A stretch of DNA of 64,000 nucleotides from Filimonas lacunae (GTDB taxonomy: Bacteria; Bacteroidota; Bacteroidia; Chitinophagales; Chitinophagaceae): assembly GCF_002355595.1 (NCBI RefSeq), contig NZ_AP017422.1, forward strand, positions 434,001 to 498,000, written 5' to 3'. Below are positions 8,426 through 17,033 of this stretch, one piece after another; within the stretch, counting starts at the first letter, position 1, and every line of letters starts with the position of its first letter. The notes under the pieces were generated by a model. It was not told where the DNA came from and ran no database searches. It was given only the letters and a program-made list of their open reading frames with translations. The translations under genes and the position numbers were made by a program.

Positions 8426-9529
8426 TTATGCTGGCTGCTGGTAAACAGGCCAGTTGATATATCCTTCCATTGTTAAACCGTAATGCAGTTCTCTTTTAGG
8501 GGGCGTCCATTCCCAGTTGTTCTGCAACCTTGCTACCAGGTCGGGGTTGGCAATAAACGGTTCGCCAAAGCCTGCTATGTCTATCAGGCCTGCGTTGATC
8601 AGTTGCTCTGATTTTTCGCGGTTCATACCGCCGGCCAGTATGATAACGCCATTATACCAGTTGCGGAAACGTGCCAAAAAGCCTTCGGGTAAGGCAAAGC
8701 TGCCGCGGGATTGCTGATCCATAATATGGATATAGGCTATCTTTCTTTTGCCCAGTTCTTCTGCCAGGTATTGATAGGTGGCTTCTATTTCGGAGTAGTG
8801 GGGCAGTTCGTGCAAGCCACCATAAGGGGTAAGGCGGATAGCTACTTTATCGTGACCGATAGCGGCGATACACGCGTCGATGGCTTCCAGCAAAAAGCGG
8901 GAACGGTTTTGAATGTTGCCGCCGTATTCGTCTGTACGGTTGTTGATAGCAGGGTTTAAAAACTGCTCTATTAAATAGCCGTTAGCGCCATGCAGCTCCA
9001 CGCCGTCGAAGCCTGCGGCTATTGCGTTTTGGGCAGCATGTGCAAAGTCCAGTGCTATCTGTTTTACCTCGGCTGTTTCCAGTGCCCGTGGTACCGAGCA
9101 GGTAACAAAGCCTTCGTTGCCGTTTTCATCATAACCCCAGGCTTTGGAGTTGGCGGCCTGTATGGTAGAAGCGCCTACGGGTGCTTGCCTGTTAGGTTGG
9201 TTGGAGGTGTGCGATACCCTGCCTACATGCCACAGCTGTGTAAATATCCTGCTGTCCGAGGCATGCACGGCGGCGGTTACTTTTTTCCAGCCTGCCACCT
9301 GCTCCTGCTTATATAAACCTGGAATGTACAGCACGCCTGCCGAGGTGGGTGAAATTGCTGTGCCTTCGGTAATAATTAAGCCTGCACCGGCGCGTTGTGT
9401 ATAGTAGAGTGCGTTGTTATCGTTAGGAATGCTGTCGATATTGCGTGCCCGTGTCATAGGGGCCATAGCAATACGGTTTTTCAGTTGTAAAGAACCGATA
9501 GTGGCCGGTTCAAAAATATTTGTGTTCAT
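8426..9529 (-). CDS. Alkene reductase, Old Yellow Enzyme family (FMN-dependent)
   Basis: The 367-residue protein is of normal length for NemA-type alkene reductases. It shows the FMN-barrel start LKNRIAMAPMTRAR, the FTQLWHVGR strand, and the substrate-binding pair H180 and N183 in ELHGANGYL, with Y185 as likely proton donor. The reaction is NADPH-dependent reduction of activated C=C bonds in enones, maleimides or nitro compounds. It lies 11 bases downstream of a paralogue (9541-10644) and 26 bases upstream of the aldo/keto reductase. Confidence 0.92.
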   Translation of the reverse strand: MNTNIFEPATIGSLQLKNRIAMAPMTRARNIDSIPNDNNALYYTQRAGAGLIITEGTAISPTSAGVLYIPGLYKQEQVAGWKKVTAAVHASDSRIFTQLWHVGRVSHTSNQPNRQAPVGASTIQAANSKAWGYDENGNEGFVTCSVPRALETAEVKQIALDFAHAAQNAIAAGFDGVELHGANGYLIEQFLNPAINNRTDEYGGNIQNRSRFLLEAIDACIAAIGHDKVAIRLTPYGGLHELPHYSEIEATYQYLAEELGKRKIAYIHIMDQQSRGSFALPEGFLARFRNWYNGVIILAGGMNREKSEQLINAGLIDIAGFGEPFIANPDLVARLQNNWEWTPPKRELHYGLTMEGYINWPVYQQPA

Positions 9530-9540
9530 AAAAGATGCTA

Positions 9541-10644
9541 TTAATGTGCGTAAACGGGGTAATCGGTATAGCCTACAGTGCTGCCGCCAAAAAAGTATTC
9601 GCGTTTGGGTTCGTTTAACGGATGTCCATGCTGTAAGCGGTGGGGGAGATCGGGGTTGGCAATGAATGGCCTGCCAAAACCAATTAAATCGGCCCAGCCG
9701 TTTTGTAATGCTTCTTCTGCACGTTCCACGCTATACTTACCGGAATAGATTAAAGTGCCTTTGAACGTGTTGCGGTAAGCTTCTTTAAAGGCTACAGGCA
9801 TTACCGGGGCATTATCCCAGTCGGCTTCTGCTACGTGTATATAGGCAACGCCTATTTCGTTGAGTATTCGGGCGGCTTCAATATAGGTCACTTCCGGATG
9901 GTCGTCCATAGCGCCCATTAAGGTGGTTAAGGGAGCTTGGCGCACGCCTACTTTATCGGCACCGATAGCATCAACAACGGCGGTGGTTACTTCTTTCAGA
10001 AAACGCAGACGGTTTTCCAGTGAGCCGCCATAGGCATCGGTACGCTGATTGGTTTGTGAGTCAATAAACTGCTCAATCAGGTAGCCGTTGGCGCCGTGCA
10101 GCTCCACGCCATCAAAACCTGCCGCTATAGCATTTTTAGCTGCCTGTGCATAGTCTTTAATGATCTGCTGAATTTCGGGAATGGTTAATTCGCGTGGAGT
10201 AGAGTGTTGTATCATTTCGCCCACGCCGGATTCGGCGCCCTGGCCGTTTTTGGATAAGAATACTTTTACGCCTTCTGCTACTAACACGGAAGGGGCAACG
10301 GGCTGCTGACCATTTTCCTGTAAGGAAGTGTGCGATACCCGGCCTACGTGCCACAGCTGAGCGAATATTTTGCCGCCATTATGATGTACGGCTTCGGTTA
10401 CTTTTTTCCAGCCTTCTACCTGGGCCTGGGTGTAAATGCCGGGTGTCCAGGCGTAGCCTTGCCCCTGTTTGCTTATTTGAGTGCCTTCTGATATAATCAG
10501 TCCGGCAGAAGCGCGTTGTGCGTAATAGGCTGCCATCAGGTCAGTGGCTACTTCGCCCTGGGCGGCCCGGGAACGGGTCATAGGTGGCATAACTATCCTG
10601 TTTTTCAACGGGATATGTTGTAATGTATACGATTCAAATAGCAT
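9541..10644 (-). CDS. Alkene reductase, Old Yellow Enzyme family (FMN-dependent)
   Basis: First gene of the operon, 367 residues. It has the same landmarks as the next gene: LKNRIVMPPMTRSRA, IFAQLWHVGRVSHTS, and H183/N186 in ELHGANGYL. The two proteins are clearly related but diverged, so the duplication is not recent. The start is 89 bases from the divergent LysR gene, and a candidate LysR operator lies in between. NemA-like enzymes are often induced by electrophiles, which fits LysR control; the actual inducer is not evident. Confidence 0.92.
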   Translation of the reverse strand: MLFESYTLQHIPLKNRIVMPPMTRSRAAQGEVATDLMAAYYAQRASAGLIISEGTQISKQGQGYAWTPGIYTQAQVEGWKKVTEAVHHNGGKIFAQLWHVGRVSHTSLQENGQQPVAPSVLVAEGVKVFLSKNGQGAESGVGEMIQHSTPRELTIPEIQQIIKDYAQAAKNAIAAGFDGVELHGANGYLIEQFIDSQTNQRTDAYGGSLENRLRFLKEVTTAVVDAIGADKVGVRQAPLTTLMGAMDDHPEVTYIEAARILNEIGVAYIHVAEADWDNAPVMPVAFKEAYRNTFKGTLIYSGKYSVERAEEALQNGWADLIGFGRPFIANPDLPHRLQHGHPLNEPKREYFFGGSTVGYTDYPVYAH

Positions 10645-10679
10645 GAGTTATTATTTTAATGATTGATAATGCAAATTTC

Positions 10680-10692
10680 TATCAGAAAAATG
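10680..10692. promoter_or_regulatory. Candidate LysR binding half: upstream TATCAGAAAAATG copy
   Basis: TATCAGAAAAATG occurs here and again at 10724-10736, 44 bp apart, close to four helical turns. This copy sits 36 bases upstream of the first alkene-reductase start codon. Confidence 0.4.
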
Positions 10693-10715
10693 TATTAGTA
10701 AAATAACTTAAATGC

Positions 10716-10723
10716 TATCTTTG
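10716..10723 (+). promoter_or_regulatory. Putative -7 promoter element of the LysR gene
   Basis: TATCTTTG fits TAnnTTTG exactly. Transcription would begin near 10729, leaving a leader of about 5 or 14 bases depending on the start codon used. Confidence 0.5.
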
Positions 10724-10739
10724 TATCAGAAAAATGATA
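10724..10739. promoter_or_regulatory. Candidate LysR operator palindrome overlapping the regulator's start
   Basis: TATCA-gaaaaa-TGATA is a perfect interrupted palindrome like the dyads bound by LysR-type regulators. It overlaps the likely transcription start of the regulator, so autorepression is a reasonable inference. Confidence 0.45.
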
Positions 10740-10742
10740 CTT

Positions 10743-11672
10743 ATGCTGTCGAATCTGGAATGGTTGCGCACTTTTAAGGCTATTTATGAAACAGGTACCT
10801 TATCGGGCGCAGCACAGGAATTATATATATCACAGCCAGGAGTGAGCCTGCATCTGAACTCGCTGGAAGACTTTACCGGCTGTAAGCTGTTCGATCGTTC
10901 GGCCCGCCGCATGGTGCCTACGGAAAAAGGGAAGATGCTGTACAATTTCATCCTTGATCCGTTGCTGAAGCTGGAAGCGGCTGAAAAGCATTTTCATAAA
11001 CGCTCACAGGCCGAAAGGGCTACTATTAGCGTGGGTATGTGTTTTGAAACTTTTCAGTATACCCTGGAAGAGCATATTGCCGAACTGCCTTTTAACCTGA
11101 TTATTAAGTTTGGCGAGTACCCGCAAATGCTGCAAGACCTGGAACATGGCTTGTTAGACCTGATTGTAACACCCCAAAAAGGACAGGAGAAGAACCTGGA
11201 ATTTGTGCCTTTTTCCAAAGAGAGGATTGTGTTGATTGCTGGCGGCGAAACGGACACGGAAATGATACAGGAATTACTGTCCCGTGATGATATGGAGGCA
11301 GCCCGCAACTGGCTGAAGCAACAGCTTTGGTATAGCACTGCTGCTGATATGGAGCATTTGAAAAACTTCTGGCGCAGGAATTTTGAGGAGCATCCTGACT
11401 TTTCACCTAATTATATTGTACCTAACATCAGCTCTATTATCCGTTGCCTGAGTAAGAAAGAAGGCTTTTCGGTAGTACCTGATTTTTTGTGCCGGGAAGC
11501 CATTGAAGCAGGAAAGATTAAACTGGTATGGGAAGGGCGTTTGCCCTGGGAGAATACCCTGCATTTTGGCACCCGCAAGAAAACGATGTATGAAAACGAA
11601 TTGCAGCAGCTGAAAACCTTATTCAGTGAGAAATGGCATTTGGCAAATGCAGAACCGTTTAGTGCAGACTAA
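10743..11672 (+). CDS. LysR-family transcriptional regulator
   Basis: About 309 residues. The N-terminal winged HTH is plain: FKAIYETGTLSGAAQELYISQPGVSLHLNSLE. The rest is the periplasmic-binding-protein-like effector domain. I chose the ATG at 10743 because family members usually begin about three residues before NLEWLRTF; the in-frame ATG at 10734 would add three residues and sits only about 5 bases after the predicted transcription start. It is divergent from the alkene reductase/aldo-keto reductase operon and very probably regulates it. Confidence 0.9.
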   Translation: MLSNLEWLRTFKAIYETGTLSGAAQELYISQPGVSLHLNSLEDFTGCKLFDRSARRMVPTEKGKMLYNFILDPLLKLEAAEKHFHKRSQAERATISVGMCFETFQYTLEEHIAELPFNLIIKFGEYPQMLQDLEHGLLDLIVTPQKGQEKNLEFVPFSKERIVLIAGGETDTEMIQELLSRDDMEAARNWLKQQLWYSTAADMEHLKNFWRRNFEEHPDFSPNYIVPNISSIIRCLSKKEGFSVVPDFLCREAIEAGKIKLVWEGRLPWENTLHFGTRKKTMYENELQQLKTLFSEKWHLANAEPFSAD

Positions 11673-11703
11673 GTAGTAAGCGGTTCTGTTCCGGATAATA
11701 TAA

Positions 11704-11733
11704 AAAGGGCTTCTGATTACTCAGAAGCCCTTT
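11704..11733. terminator. Bidirectional terminator
   Basis: AAAGGGCTTCTGA pairs with TCAGAAGCCCTTT across a 4-base loop. It lies between the convergent LysR and lipoprotein genes. Confidence 0.85.
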
Positions 11734-11756
11734 CGTTTGTGTTTCCGGATGCCGGT

Positions 11757-12650
11757 TTATTTAGATTTTACATAGTAGAAGGTATGCATAGGGCTTGTGT
11801 AATCACCTATTACAGTCTGTTGTGTTTTTACAAAGCCAGACTCACTATCGTATGTATTGGTAAAGTTAAAGGTAGCTGAGGTGGTGCCATCAGTGCTTGT
11901 ATATTCACGTAATATCTTTGTGAAATTGTTTTTTCCTTGCGAAAGATACAGGCCCTCTGAATAATCTCTGCCAGTAAGCAGGTAACCGGCAAATGGATTG
12001 TTTTTGAATAACCAGTACAAACCATTGTCTTTTGCATCGCAGGTGTAAGTATGTTTTAATGACTGGTTTTCGATAATACTGCCATTGGAATACGCTACAT
12101 AGCCTGTATAAGCATAGGTAAGCAGGTTACCTGCACTGAATGTCCATGTTGCATATTGAAGGCGTTTTTCACCATCAAGTCTGGTAGTGTCTTTACTTCC
12201 TTCCTGTACTATGCCGTCAGTGGTAAGCGTCCACTCTAGGCCTTCTCCACTAAGATCGATTGTTTCGTTCCGACTAAGGTAGAAGGTGTACCAGGTTACT
12301 TTGCCGGTGCTGTATACCAGGGTATCCAGTACGGGCAGCTTGCTGCTGCCAATGGTATATTCACGTGCGCCGGTGCACAGGCCGCTTGCATCATAGCTAA
12401 ACTGGAAGTACATGTAGTAGCTGTTGGAGCCGCTGTTGTCGCTAAGGTAGATTTTGTCAACGCTGTTGTTGCTGTTGTAGGTAAAGCTGTCTATGGCTGT
12501 TTCATTCTCGTAAATGACAGAAGGCAGATAAGCAGGTGCCGGGGTTGCCACAGGGCTGCTGTTGTCGCTTTTGCTACAAGAGGCCGCAGTGCTTAATGTT
12601 ATGATTGCAGCAATGGCCGTTTTGTACCATTGCAATGATTTTACGTTCAT
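11757..12650 (-). CDS. Hypothetical lipoprotein
   Basis: The 297-residue protein has a signal peptide with lipobox TAASC followed by SKSDNSS, a typical Bacteroidota outer-membrane lipoprotein start, and a Pro/Ala linker. The remainder is beta-rich with repeated Tyr/Thr/Ser strands such as DSFTYNSNNSVDKIYL and a late TSATFNFTNTYD. This resembles the YD-like DUF4595-type lipoproteins that are common in the phylum, but I cannot confirm it. No catalytic motif. It appears to be a single-gene unit with a terminator after it. Confidence 0.7.
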   Translation of the reverse strand: MNVKSLQWYKTAIAAIITLSTAASCSKSDNSSPVATPAPAYLPSVIYENETAIDSFTYNSNNSVDKIYLSDNSGSNSYYMYFQFSYDASGLCTGAREYTIGSSKLPVLDTLVYSTGKVTWYTFYLSRNETIDLSGEGLEWTLTTDGIVQEGSKDTTRLDGEKRLQYATWTFSAGNLLTYAYTGYVAYSNGSIIENQSLKHTYTCDAKDNGLYWLFKNNPFAGYLLTGRDYSEGLYLSQGKNNFTKILREYTSTDGTTSATFNFTNTYDSESGFVKTQQTVIGDYTSPMHTFYYVKSK

Positions 12651-12869
12651 AGAGATTTTTTATGTTGGTTGAGAAAAAGATTACGTTGAGAAAAAAAGGT
12701 TTAGGCGGCGCAATTTATATCGATTCTTTATATGGATGCAATAAAGAATAAGAATATTCAGGCATTATGGGAAATAATATGCGGAAATGCAGGTAATGTT
12801 GTAGTGTTGCCTGGGATGTGAATTCTCAAGTTGCCAGAAAAAAACATTCAAACCAATAATTCAAGTCGT

Positions 12870-13520
12870 ATGAAAAAAATCACCGCAGTGCTAATGGTTT
12901 TTTGTATGGTTACCGGTTTAGCTGCCCAAAAGCTGGAAAAAATGCTTTGGTATAACGAACCGGAGAAATGGGAAATTAAGGATAACGCTTTGCACATGTT
13001 TGTAACCCCACAAAGTGATTACTGGCGTATTTCGCATTATGGATTTACGGTAGACGATGCTCCGTTTTACTATGGTACATACGGAGGGGAGTTTGAAGTG
13101 AAAGTAAAGTTGACAGGCGATTATAAGGCCCGTTTTGATCAAATGGGATTAATGATAAGAACGGATCACGAAAACTATATTAAAACTGGTATTGAGTTCG
13201 TAGATGGTAAGTTTAATGTGAGCACGGTGGTTACCCACACCACCAGTGACTGGAGTGTAACGAAGCTGGAGAAAGCGCCGCCATTTATCTGGATAAAAGC
13301 AGTGCGCCGGTTGGATGCCGTTGAGATATATTATTCTTTTGATGACAAAAATTATGTAATGACGCGTAATTGTCCTTTAAAGGATAATCACCCGGTAATG
13401 GTAGGGTTAATGGCTGCTTCGCCGGATGGCAATGGCTTTGATGCTACTTTTGAAAATTTTGGTGTAAAGCATTTACCCGATTTGCGCAGGCAAAAATGGT
13501 TGCAGGAGCATAAAAGCTAA
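12870..13520 (+). CDS. DUF1349 family secreted protein (concanavalin-like fold)
   Basis: I place the start at the Met beginning KKITAVLMVFC because it gives a clean signal peptide ending in GLAAQ; the longer frame from 12831 would put 13 polar residues before it. The mature part contains LEKMLWYNEPEKWEIKDN, DYWRISHYGF, DQMGLMIRTD and IKTGIEFVDG. These are marks of DUF1349, a laminin/concanavalin-like jelly roll of about 190 residues found in bacteria and fungi. The family probably binds carbohydrate; no enzyme activity can be assigned. Confidence 0.8.
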   Translation: MKKITAVLMVFCMVTGLAAQKLEKMLWYNEPEKWEIKDNALHMFVTPQSDYWRISHYGFTVDDAPFYYGTYGGEFEVKVKLTGDYKARFDQMGLMIRTDHENYIKTGIEFVDGKFNVSTVVTHTTSDWSVTKLEKAPPFIWIKAVRRLDAVEIYYSFDDKNYVMTRNCPLKDNHPVMVGLMAASPDGNGFDATFENFGVKHLPDLRRQKWLQEHKS

Positions 13521-13534
13521 TATTGCTACAATAA

Positions 13535-13578
13535 AAAAGGCCGTATCTGTGCAGTGTATTGCAGGGAGGCGGCCTTTT
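13535..13578. terminator. Terminator hairpin between convergent genes
   Basis: AAAAGGCCG pairs with CGGCCTTTT over a 26-base loop. It lies directly after the DUF1349 stop and immediately before the end of the reverse permease gene. Confidence 0.65.
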
Positions 13579-13581
13579 GTT

Positions 13582-15978
13582 TTATTCCGCCTTCAGGCTT
13601 TTTACCGGGCTGGCAATGGCTGCTTTAGTGCAATGTATACTTATCAGGGTAAACGCCATGGCGGCTACAGACACCAACACTAATAAGTAAGGGGCCATGT
13701 TTTGCTGAACGCGATAGGCGAAATTTTGTAAAAAATGTTCGGTGCACATATAGGCCAGCGGCCATGCTATAATGTTGGCAATGACAATAAGCCAGGCGTA
13801 TTCCTGTAAGAAAAGCATCACGATACTGCCCACATTGGCGCCCAGTACTTTGCGTACTGCAATTTCTTTCATGCGCTTATTGAGTGTAAATACTATTACA
13901 CCCAGTACACCCAGTAGTACTATAATAAGGTTTAATACGGTGGCCACATCTGCTGCTGTTTTCAGCTGTAGCTCTGATTGGTACATAGCTTCAAACCTGT
14001 CATCCATAAAAGAATAATCAAAAGGGGCATTGGGTGACAGGGTATGCCATTGCGCTTTTATATCATCCAGGGTAGCAGTGATATTGCTGGTGTTCAGTTT
14101 CACGGCCATGTACCGGTAAGCTTTTGCATATTTCAGGTTGCCAAAACCCAAAGGGCCTATCTTATCCTGCATGGATGAGAAATTGTAATCGCCTATTACG
14201 CCGCTGATGGTAGCAGGCCCGCCAGGTGTTTCAATTTGTTGTCCCACTGCATTGGTGTTGGTAAGTCCCAGCTCTTTCACTGCTGTTTCGTTTAGTACCA
14301 GGCCGCCGCCGGAAGGATCGAAGAAAGTGCCTGCCTTCATTTTTATACCAAAGGTTTTTGCATAATCTTCATCGGCGTTGGAGATGGGTAAGTTCAACTG
14401 TTTCTTTGTGCCTGTGCTACCGGGAGGAAACAATATGATTCTGCCAAACGGCGTGCTTTCAGGGAGGTCAAAGGCTACGGTAACGTTTTGTACATGGGGT
14501 ACCAGTAACAGCGCATTTTTAATCGTTTGCATTTTTAACACCCCTGCGCTATCCCATTGCTTGGGAAACGCCGATATTACCAGTATCTGTTCTTTATTAT
14601 AGCCAAGATCTTTGTGAAACAGGTAGGTAACCTGTTTGGATAAGTTAAGTGCGCAAATGAACACCAGTATAGCCAGGGAAAATTGCACTACTACCAGCGC
14701 GCGCTTCAGGCCCCGCCCGCCTTTGGAGCTATCTATTTTACCCTTTACTGCCTGTATAAGATGCGTGCTGCTTAATACAAAAGCCGGGTAGGCACCTGCC
14801 AGCAAGCCTATGGCGGTTACCAGGCCCAGTAGCTGCATGCATTCGGCTGCTGAAAAATTCCATACCGGTTTTAGTGTGGTATTCAGCACTTTTGAAAACA
14901 CCGGTGTCAGTAACTGATAAAAGAGCAGGGAAAAAAGGGCGGCCATAAAAGTAAGTATCAGTGCCTCCAGCAAAAACTGCAGTACCACCTGTCTTTTAGC
15001 ACTACCAAATGTTTTGCGCAGGCCAATTTCTTTTAAACGGTAAGCAGAGGTGCCTATATTAATATTTACATAATTGATAATGACCATGAGTAAAATAAAC
15101 ATCGCTATTGTAGAGAGGATGGTGGTCATCTTTTTTACAGCAGCGTTGTTGTCGTTCAGGTAGTAATCTTTCACTGGTACCGTGTTGGCCCACAGGTTTT
15201 TCCAGATAAAATCGGAGGAGTACTTTTTAATAAGCTGGTTTAGGGCAGCGTTTACTGCTTGTACATGTACGCCGGGCTTCAATTCTATAAAGCTGAGCAT
15301 GCTTACATTATCCCAGCTGAGCGAAGGATCGCCTGAGTTATAATACCTGTTGCCGGTGGTGGGCACATACACGCTGTATTCGTCTTTTAGTAAATGGGTA
15401 ACTGAATTATAAGGAAGATTTTTTAATACCGCAGATACCATATAGTCTTGGGAGGTGCCGGCTACTGTTGTTTGAATGCTGAGTGTTTTACCTATGGCGT
15501 TCGTAGTGCCAAATAGCTTTTTGGCAAATTGGGCCGTGATAACAGCTGCATTGTTACTGGTAAAGGCGTGATTTTTATCGCCATGCAATAGTGGAAAATC
15601 ATACATCGATACCAGTGTGGTATCGCAGATAGCAATGTCTTCTTTAAAGTGCAGGTTACCACTCGATACTACATTGGTAACCGGGTTGTAACGAAAATAA
15701 TTTGCCACCAGCGCGGGGTATTCTTCTTTGATGGTTTTAGCCCAGGGGGAAATGGAAACGATTTCAGACCCCAATCCCTTTTCTTTCCAGGCTGTTTTAA
15801 TGTAGTACTGGCGATCTGCATGGCGAAGTGTACTGTTTATCCGTTGCTGGTCCAACACATACACCCCAATGATCATGGAAAAGGTGATGCCTATGGAAAG
15901 GCAGAATATGTTGATGGCAGAAAACAGCTTATGCTTTGTAAAATGGCGAAAAGCAATAAGGGCATAATTTCTAAACAT
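13582..15978 (-). CDS. ABC transporter permease, MacB/FtsX type (two FtsX modules)
   Basis: This 798-residue protein starts FRNYALIAFRHFTKHKLFSAINI, the usual opening of large Bacteroidota FtsX permeases. It has a first membrane segment, a periplasmic MacB-like domain, three helices with the EIGLRKTFGSAKRQV coupling-helix signature, a central segment around SSKGGRGLKRALVVVQFSLAI that begins the second module, a second periplasmic domain, and three more helices with KEIAVRKVLGANVGSIV. No ABC ATPase gene is adjacent, so the partner is elsewhere. Such proteins act in lipoprotein or peptide extrusion, often near two-component systems; the substrate is unknown. Confidence 0.88.
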   Translation of the reverse strand: MFRNYALIAFRHFTKHKLFSAINIFCLSIGITFSMIIGVYVLDQQRINSTLRHADRQYYIKTAWKEKGLGSEIVSISPWAKTIKEEYPALVANYFRYNPVTNVVSSGNLHFKEDIAICDTTLVSMYDFPLLHGDKNHAFTSNNAAVITAQFAKKLFGTTNAIGKTLSIQTTVAGTSQDYMVSAVLKNLPYNSVTHLLKDEYSVYVPTTGNRYYNSGDPSLSWDNVSMLSFIELKPGVHVQAVNAALNQLIKKYSSDFIWKNLWANTVPVKDYYLNDNNAAVKKMTTILSTIAMFILLMVIINYVNINIGTSAYRLKEIGLRKTFGSAKRQVVLQFLLEALILTFMAALFSLLFYQLLTPVFSKVLNTTLKPVWNFSAAECMQLLGLVTAIGLLAGAYPAFVLSSTHLIQAVKGKIDSSKGGRGLKRALVVVQFSLAILVFICALNLSKQVTYLFHKDLGYNKEQILVISAFPKQWDSAGVLKMQTIKNALLLVPHVQNVTVAFDLPESTPFGRIILFPPGSTGTKKQLNLPISNADEDYAKTFGIKMKAGTFFDPSGGGLVLNETAVKELGLTNTNAVGQQIETPGGPATISGVIGDYNFSSMQDKIGPLGFGNLKYAKAYRYMAVKLNTSNITATLDDIKAQWHTLSPNAPFDYSFMDDRFEAMYQSELQLKTAADVATVLNLIIVLLGVLGVIVFTLNKRMKEIAVRKVLGANVGSIVMLFLQEYAWLIVIANIIAWPLAYMCTEHFLQNFAYRVQQNMAPYLLVLVSVAAMAFTLISIHCTKAAIASPVKSLKAE

Positions 15979-16170
15979 AACGTTATTTGTGTAGGTAGTT
16001 AATGCGAACCATAGTTTTCAGCTTCAACAGGTATGCCAGGCTGGTAACTACATTATTTGTAAGCTTTATGAGTAGCGGTAGGGGGGAAGGTGTACGAAAA
16101 TGAACACTTTTTTGTCCGCTATTGTAAAGGCGGTAAGTGGGCTTGATATTCCTCCTCCCGGCTTAAAAAT

Positions 16171-16202
16171 AACAGGGCGGCTTATTTTTAAGCCGCCCTG
16201 TT
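16171..16202. terminator. Terminator of the reverse membrane-protein gene
   Basis: AACAGGGCGGCTT and AAGCCGCCCTGTT form a perfect 13-bp stem with a 6-base loop, 29 bases past the stop of the gene at 16231-16917. Confidence 0.8.
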
Positions 16203-16230
16203 GGTATATATCTTACGCAGGTAATTTTTG

Positions 16231-16917
16231 TTAGCGGCCATAGCGCCAGGCCAGAATAATAGCCACTACGTACAGTATCATAGTGAAACGAATCCACAAT
16301 GGAGAAGGTGTGAGCTTGTCTGTAATAAGTGCTTTCAGTTTTGCCAATATGGCTTGTTTTATTTCCGGAGCTGGTGCATGCCAGTTGATATCCTCGAGCT
16401 TTACCTTGCCAAGCAGGTAATTCAATAATCGTTTTTGTAGTTTATTGGTACCGGTATCCTGGCGTGTTTCTGCTTTCAGTTCTTTAATAGATTCTTTGGT
16501 AAGCGCGGCGTCCGATTCGTTGTTTTTTAGTGCCAGCCGTGGCAGTACGCGGTCCAGGTAGCCACTCAGTTTGTGAATAAGGTAGTCGCCCAGTTTATTT
16601 TCCCAGCACAGCGAGAGTGCTGTTCTTACTGCATAGCCCGAAGCCATGGATGAGAACAATAGCATGCCACCAAGTGAAAGTATAAGCAGTAGGGTGGGCC
16701 AGAAGGCACTAGATAATAAAACGAGAATGGCCAAGATAACACCCGGAAGGCCTGTTCCTGCTCCGGCAAACCCGGGACTCTGAACGGGAAATAGAATAAG
16801 GCTAAAGACGAATGCGGTAATGCAGAGTAGTATGCCGGGAATAGTAACTCTGAGCCAGGCAAGGAATGAACGGGCGGCGATTTTTCCGAAAAGGGAGATA
16901 TTAGTGTTCATGGACAA
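16231..16917 (-). CDS. Hypothetical membrane protein
   Basis: 228 residues with about three N-terminal hydrophobic segments (residues about 20-45, 55-75, 75-95), a charged middle region rich in Lys/Glu (about 100-200), and one C-terminal transmembrane helix ending WRYGR. I do not recognise a family. It is monocistronic by appearance, with terminators on both sides (16171-16202 and 16979-17006). Confidence 0.6.
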   Translation of the reverse strand: MSMNTNISLFGKIAARSFLAWLRVTIPGILLCITAFVFSLILFPVQSPGFAGAGTGLPGVILAILVLLSSAFWPTLLLILSLGGMLLFSSMASGYAVRTALSLCWENKLGDYLIHKLSGYLDRVLPRLALKNNESDAALTKESIKELKAETRQDTGTNKLQKRLLNYLLGKVKLEDINWHAPAPEIKQAILAKLKALITDKLTPSPLWIRFTMILYVVAIILAWRYGR

Positions 16918-16978
16918 AAGATATAAATAAAAATGATATCACCTCATTGCGGAAATTATCAGGTGTATCTTAAAAAGC

Positions 16979-17006
16979 AAAGAGACCTGCATTATCAGGT
17001 CTCTTT
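16979..17006. terminator. Terminator of the T9SS-sorted protein gene
   Basis: AAAGAGACCTG pairs perfectly with CAGGTCTCTTT over a 6-base loop, 27 bases beyond the stop codon of the reverse gene at 17034. Confidence 0.8.
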
Positions 17007-17033
17007 ACGCTACTCTTATAAACAACGTTTCTT

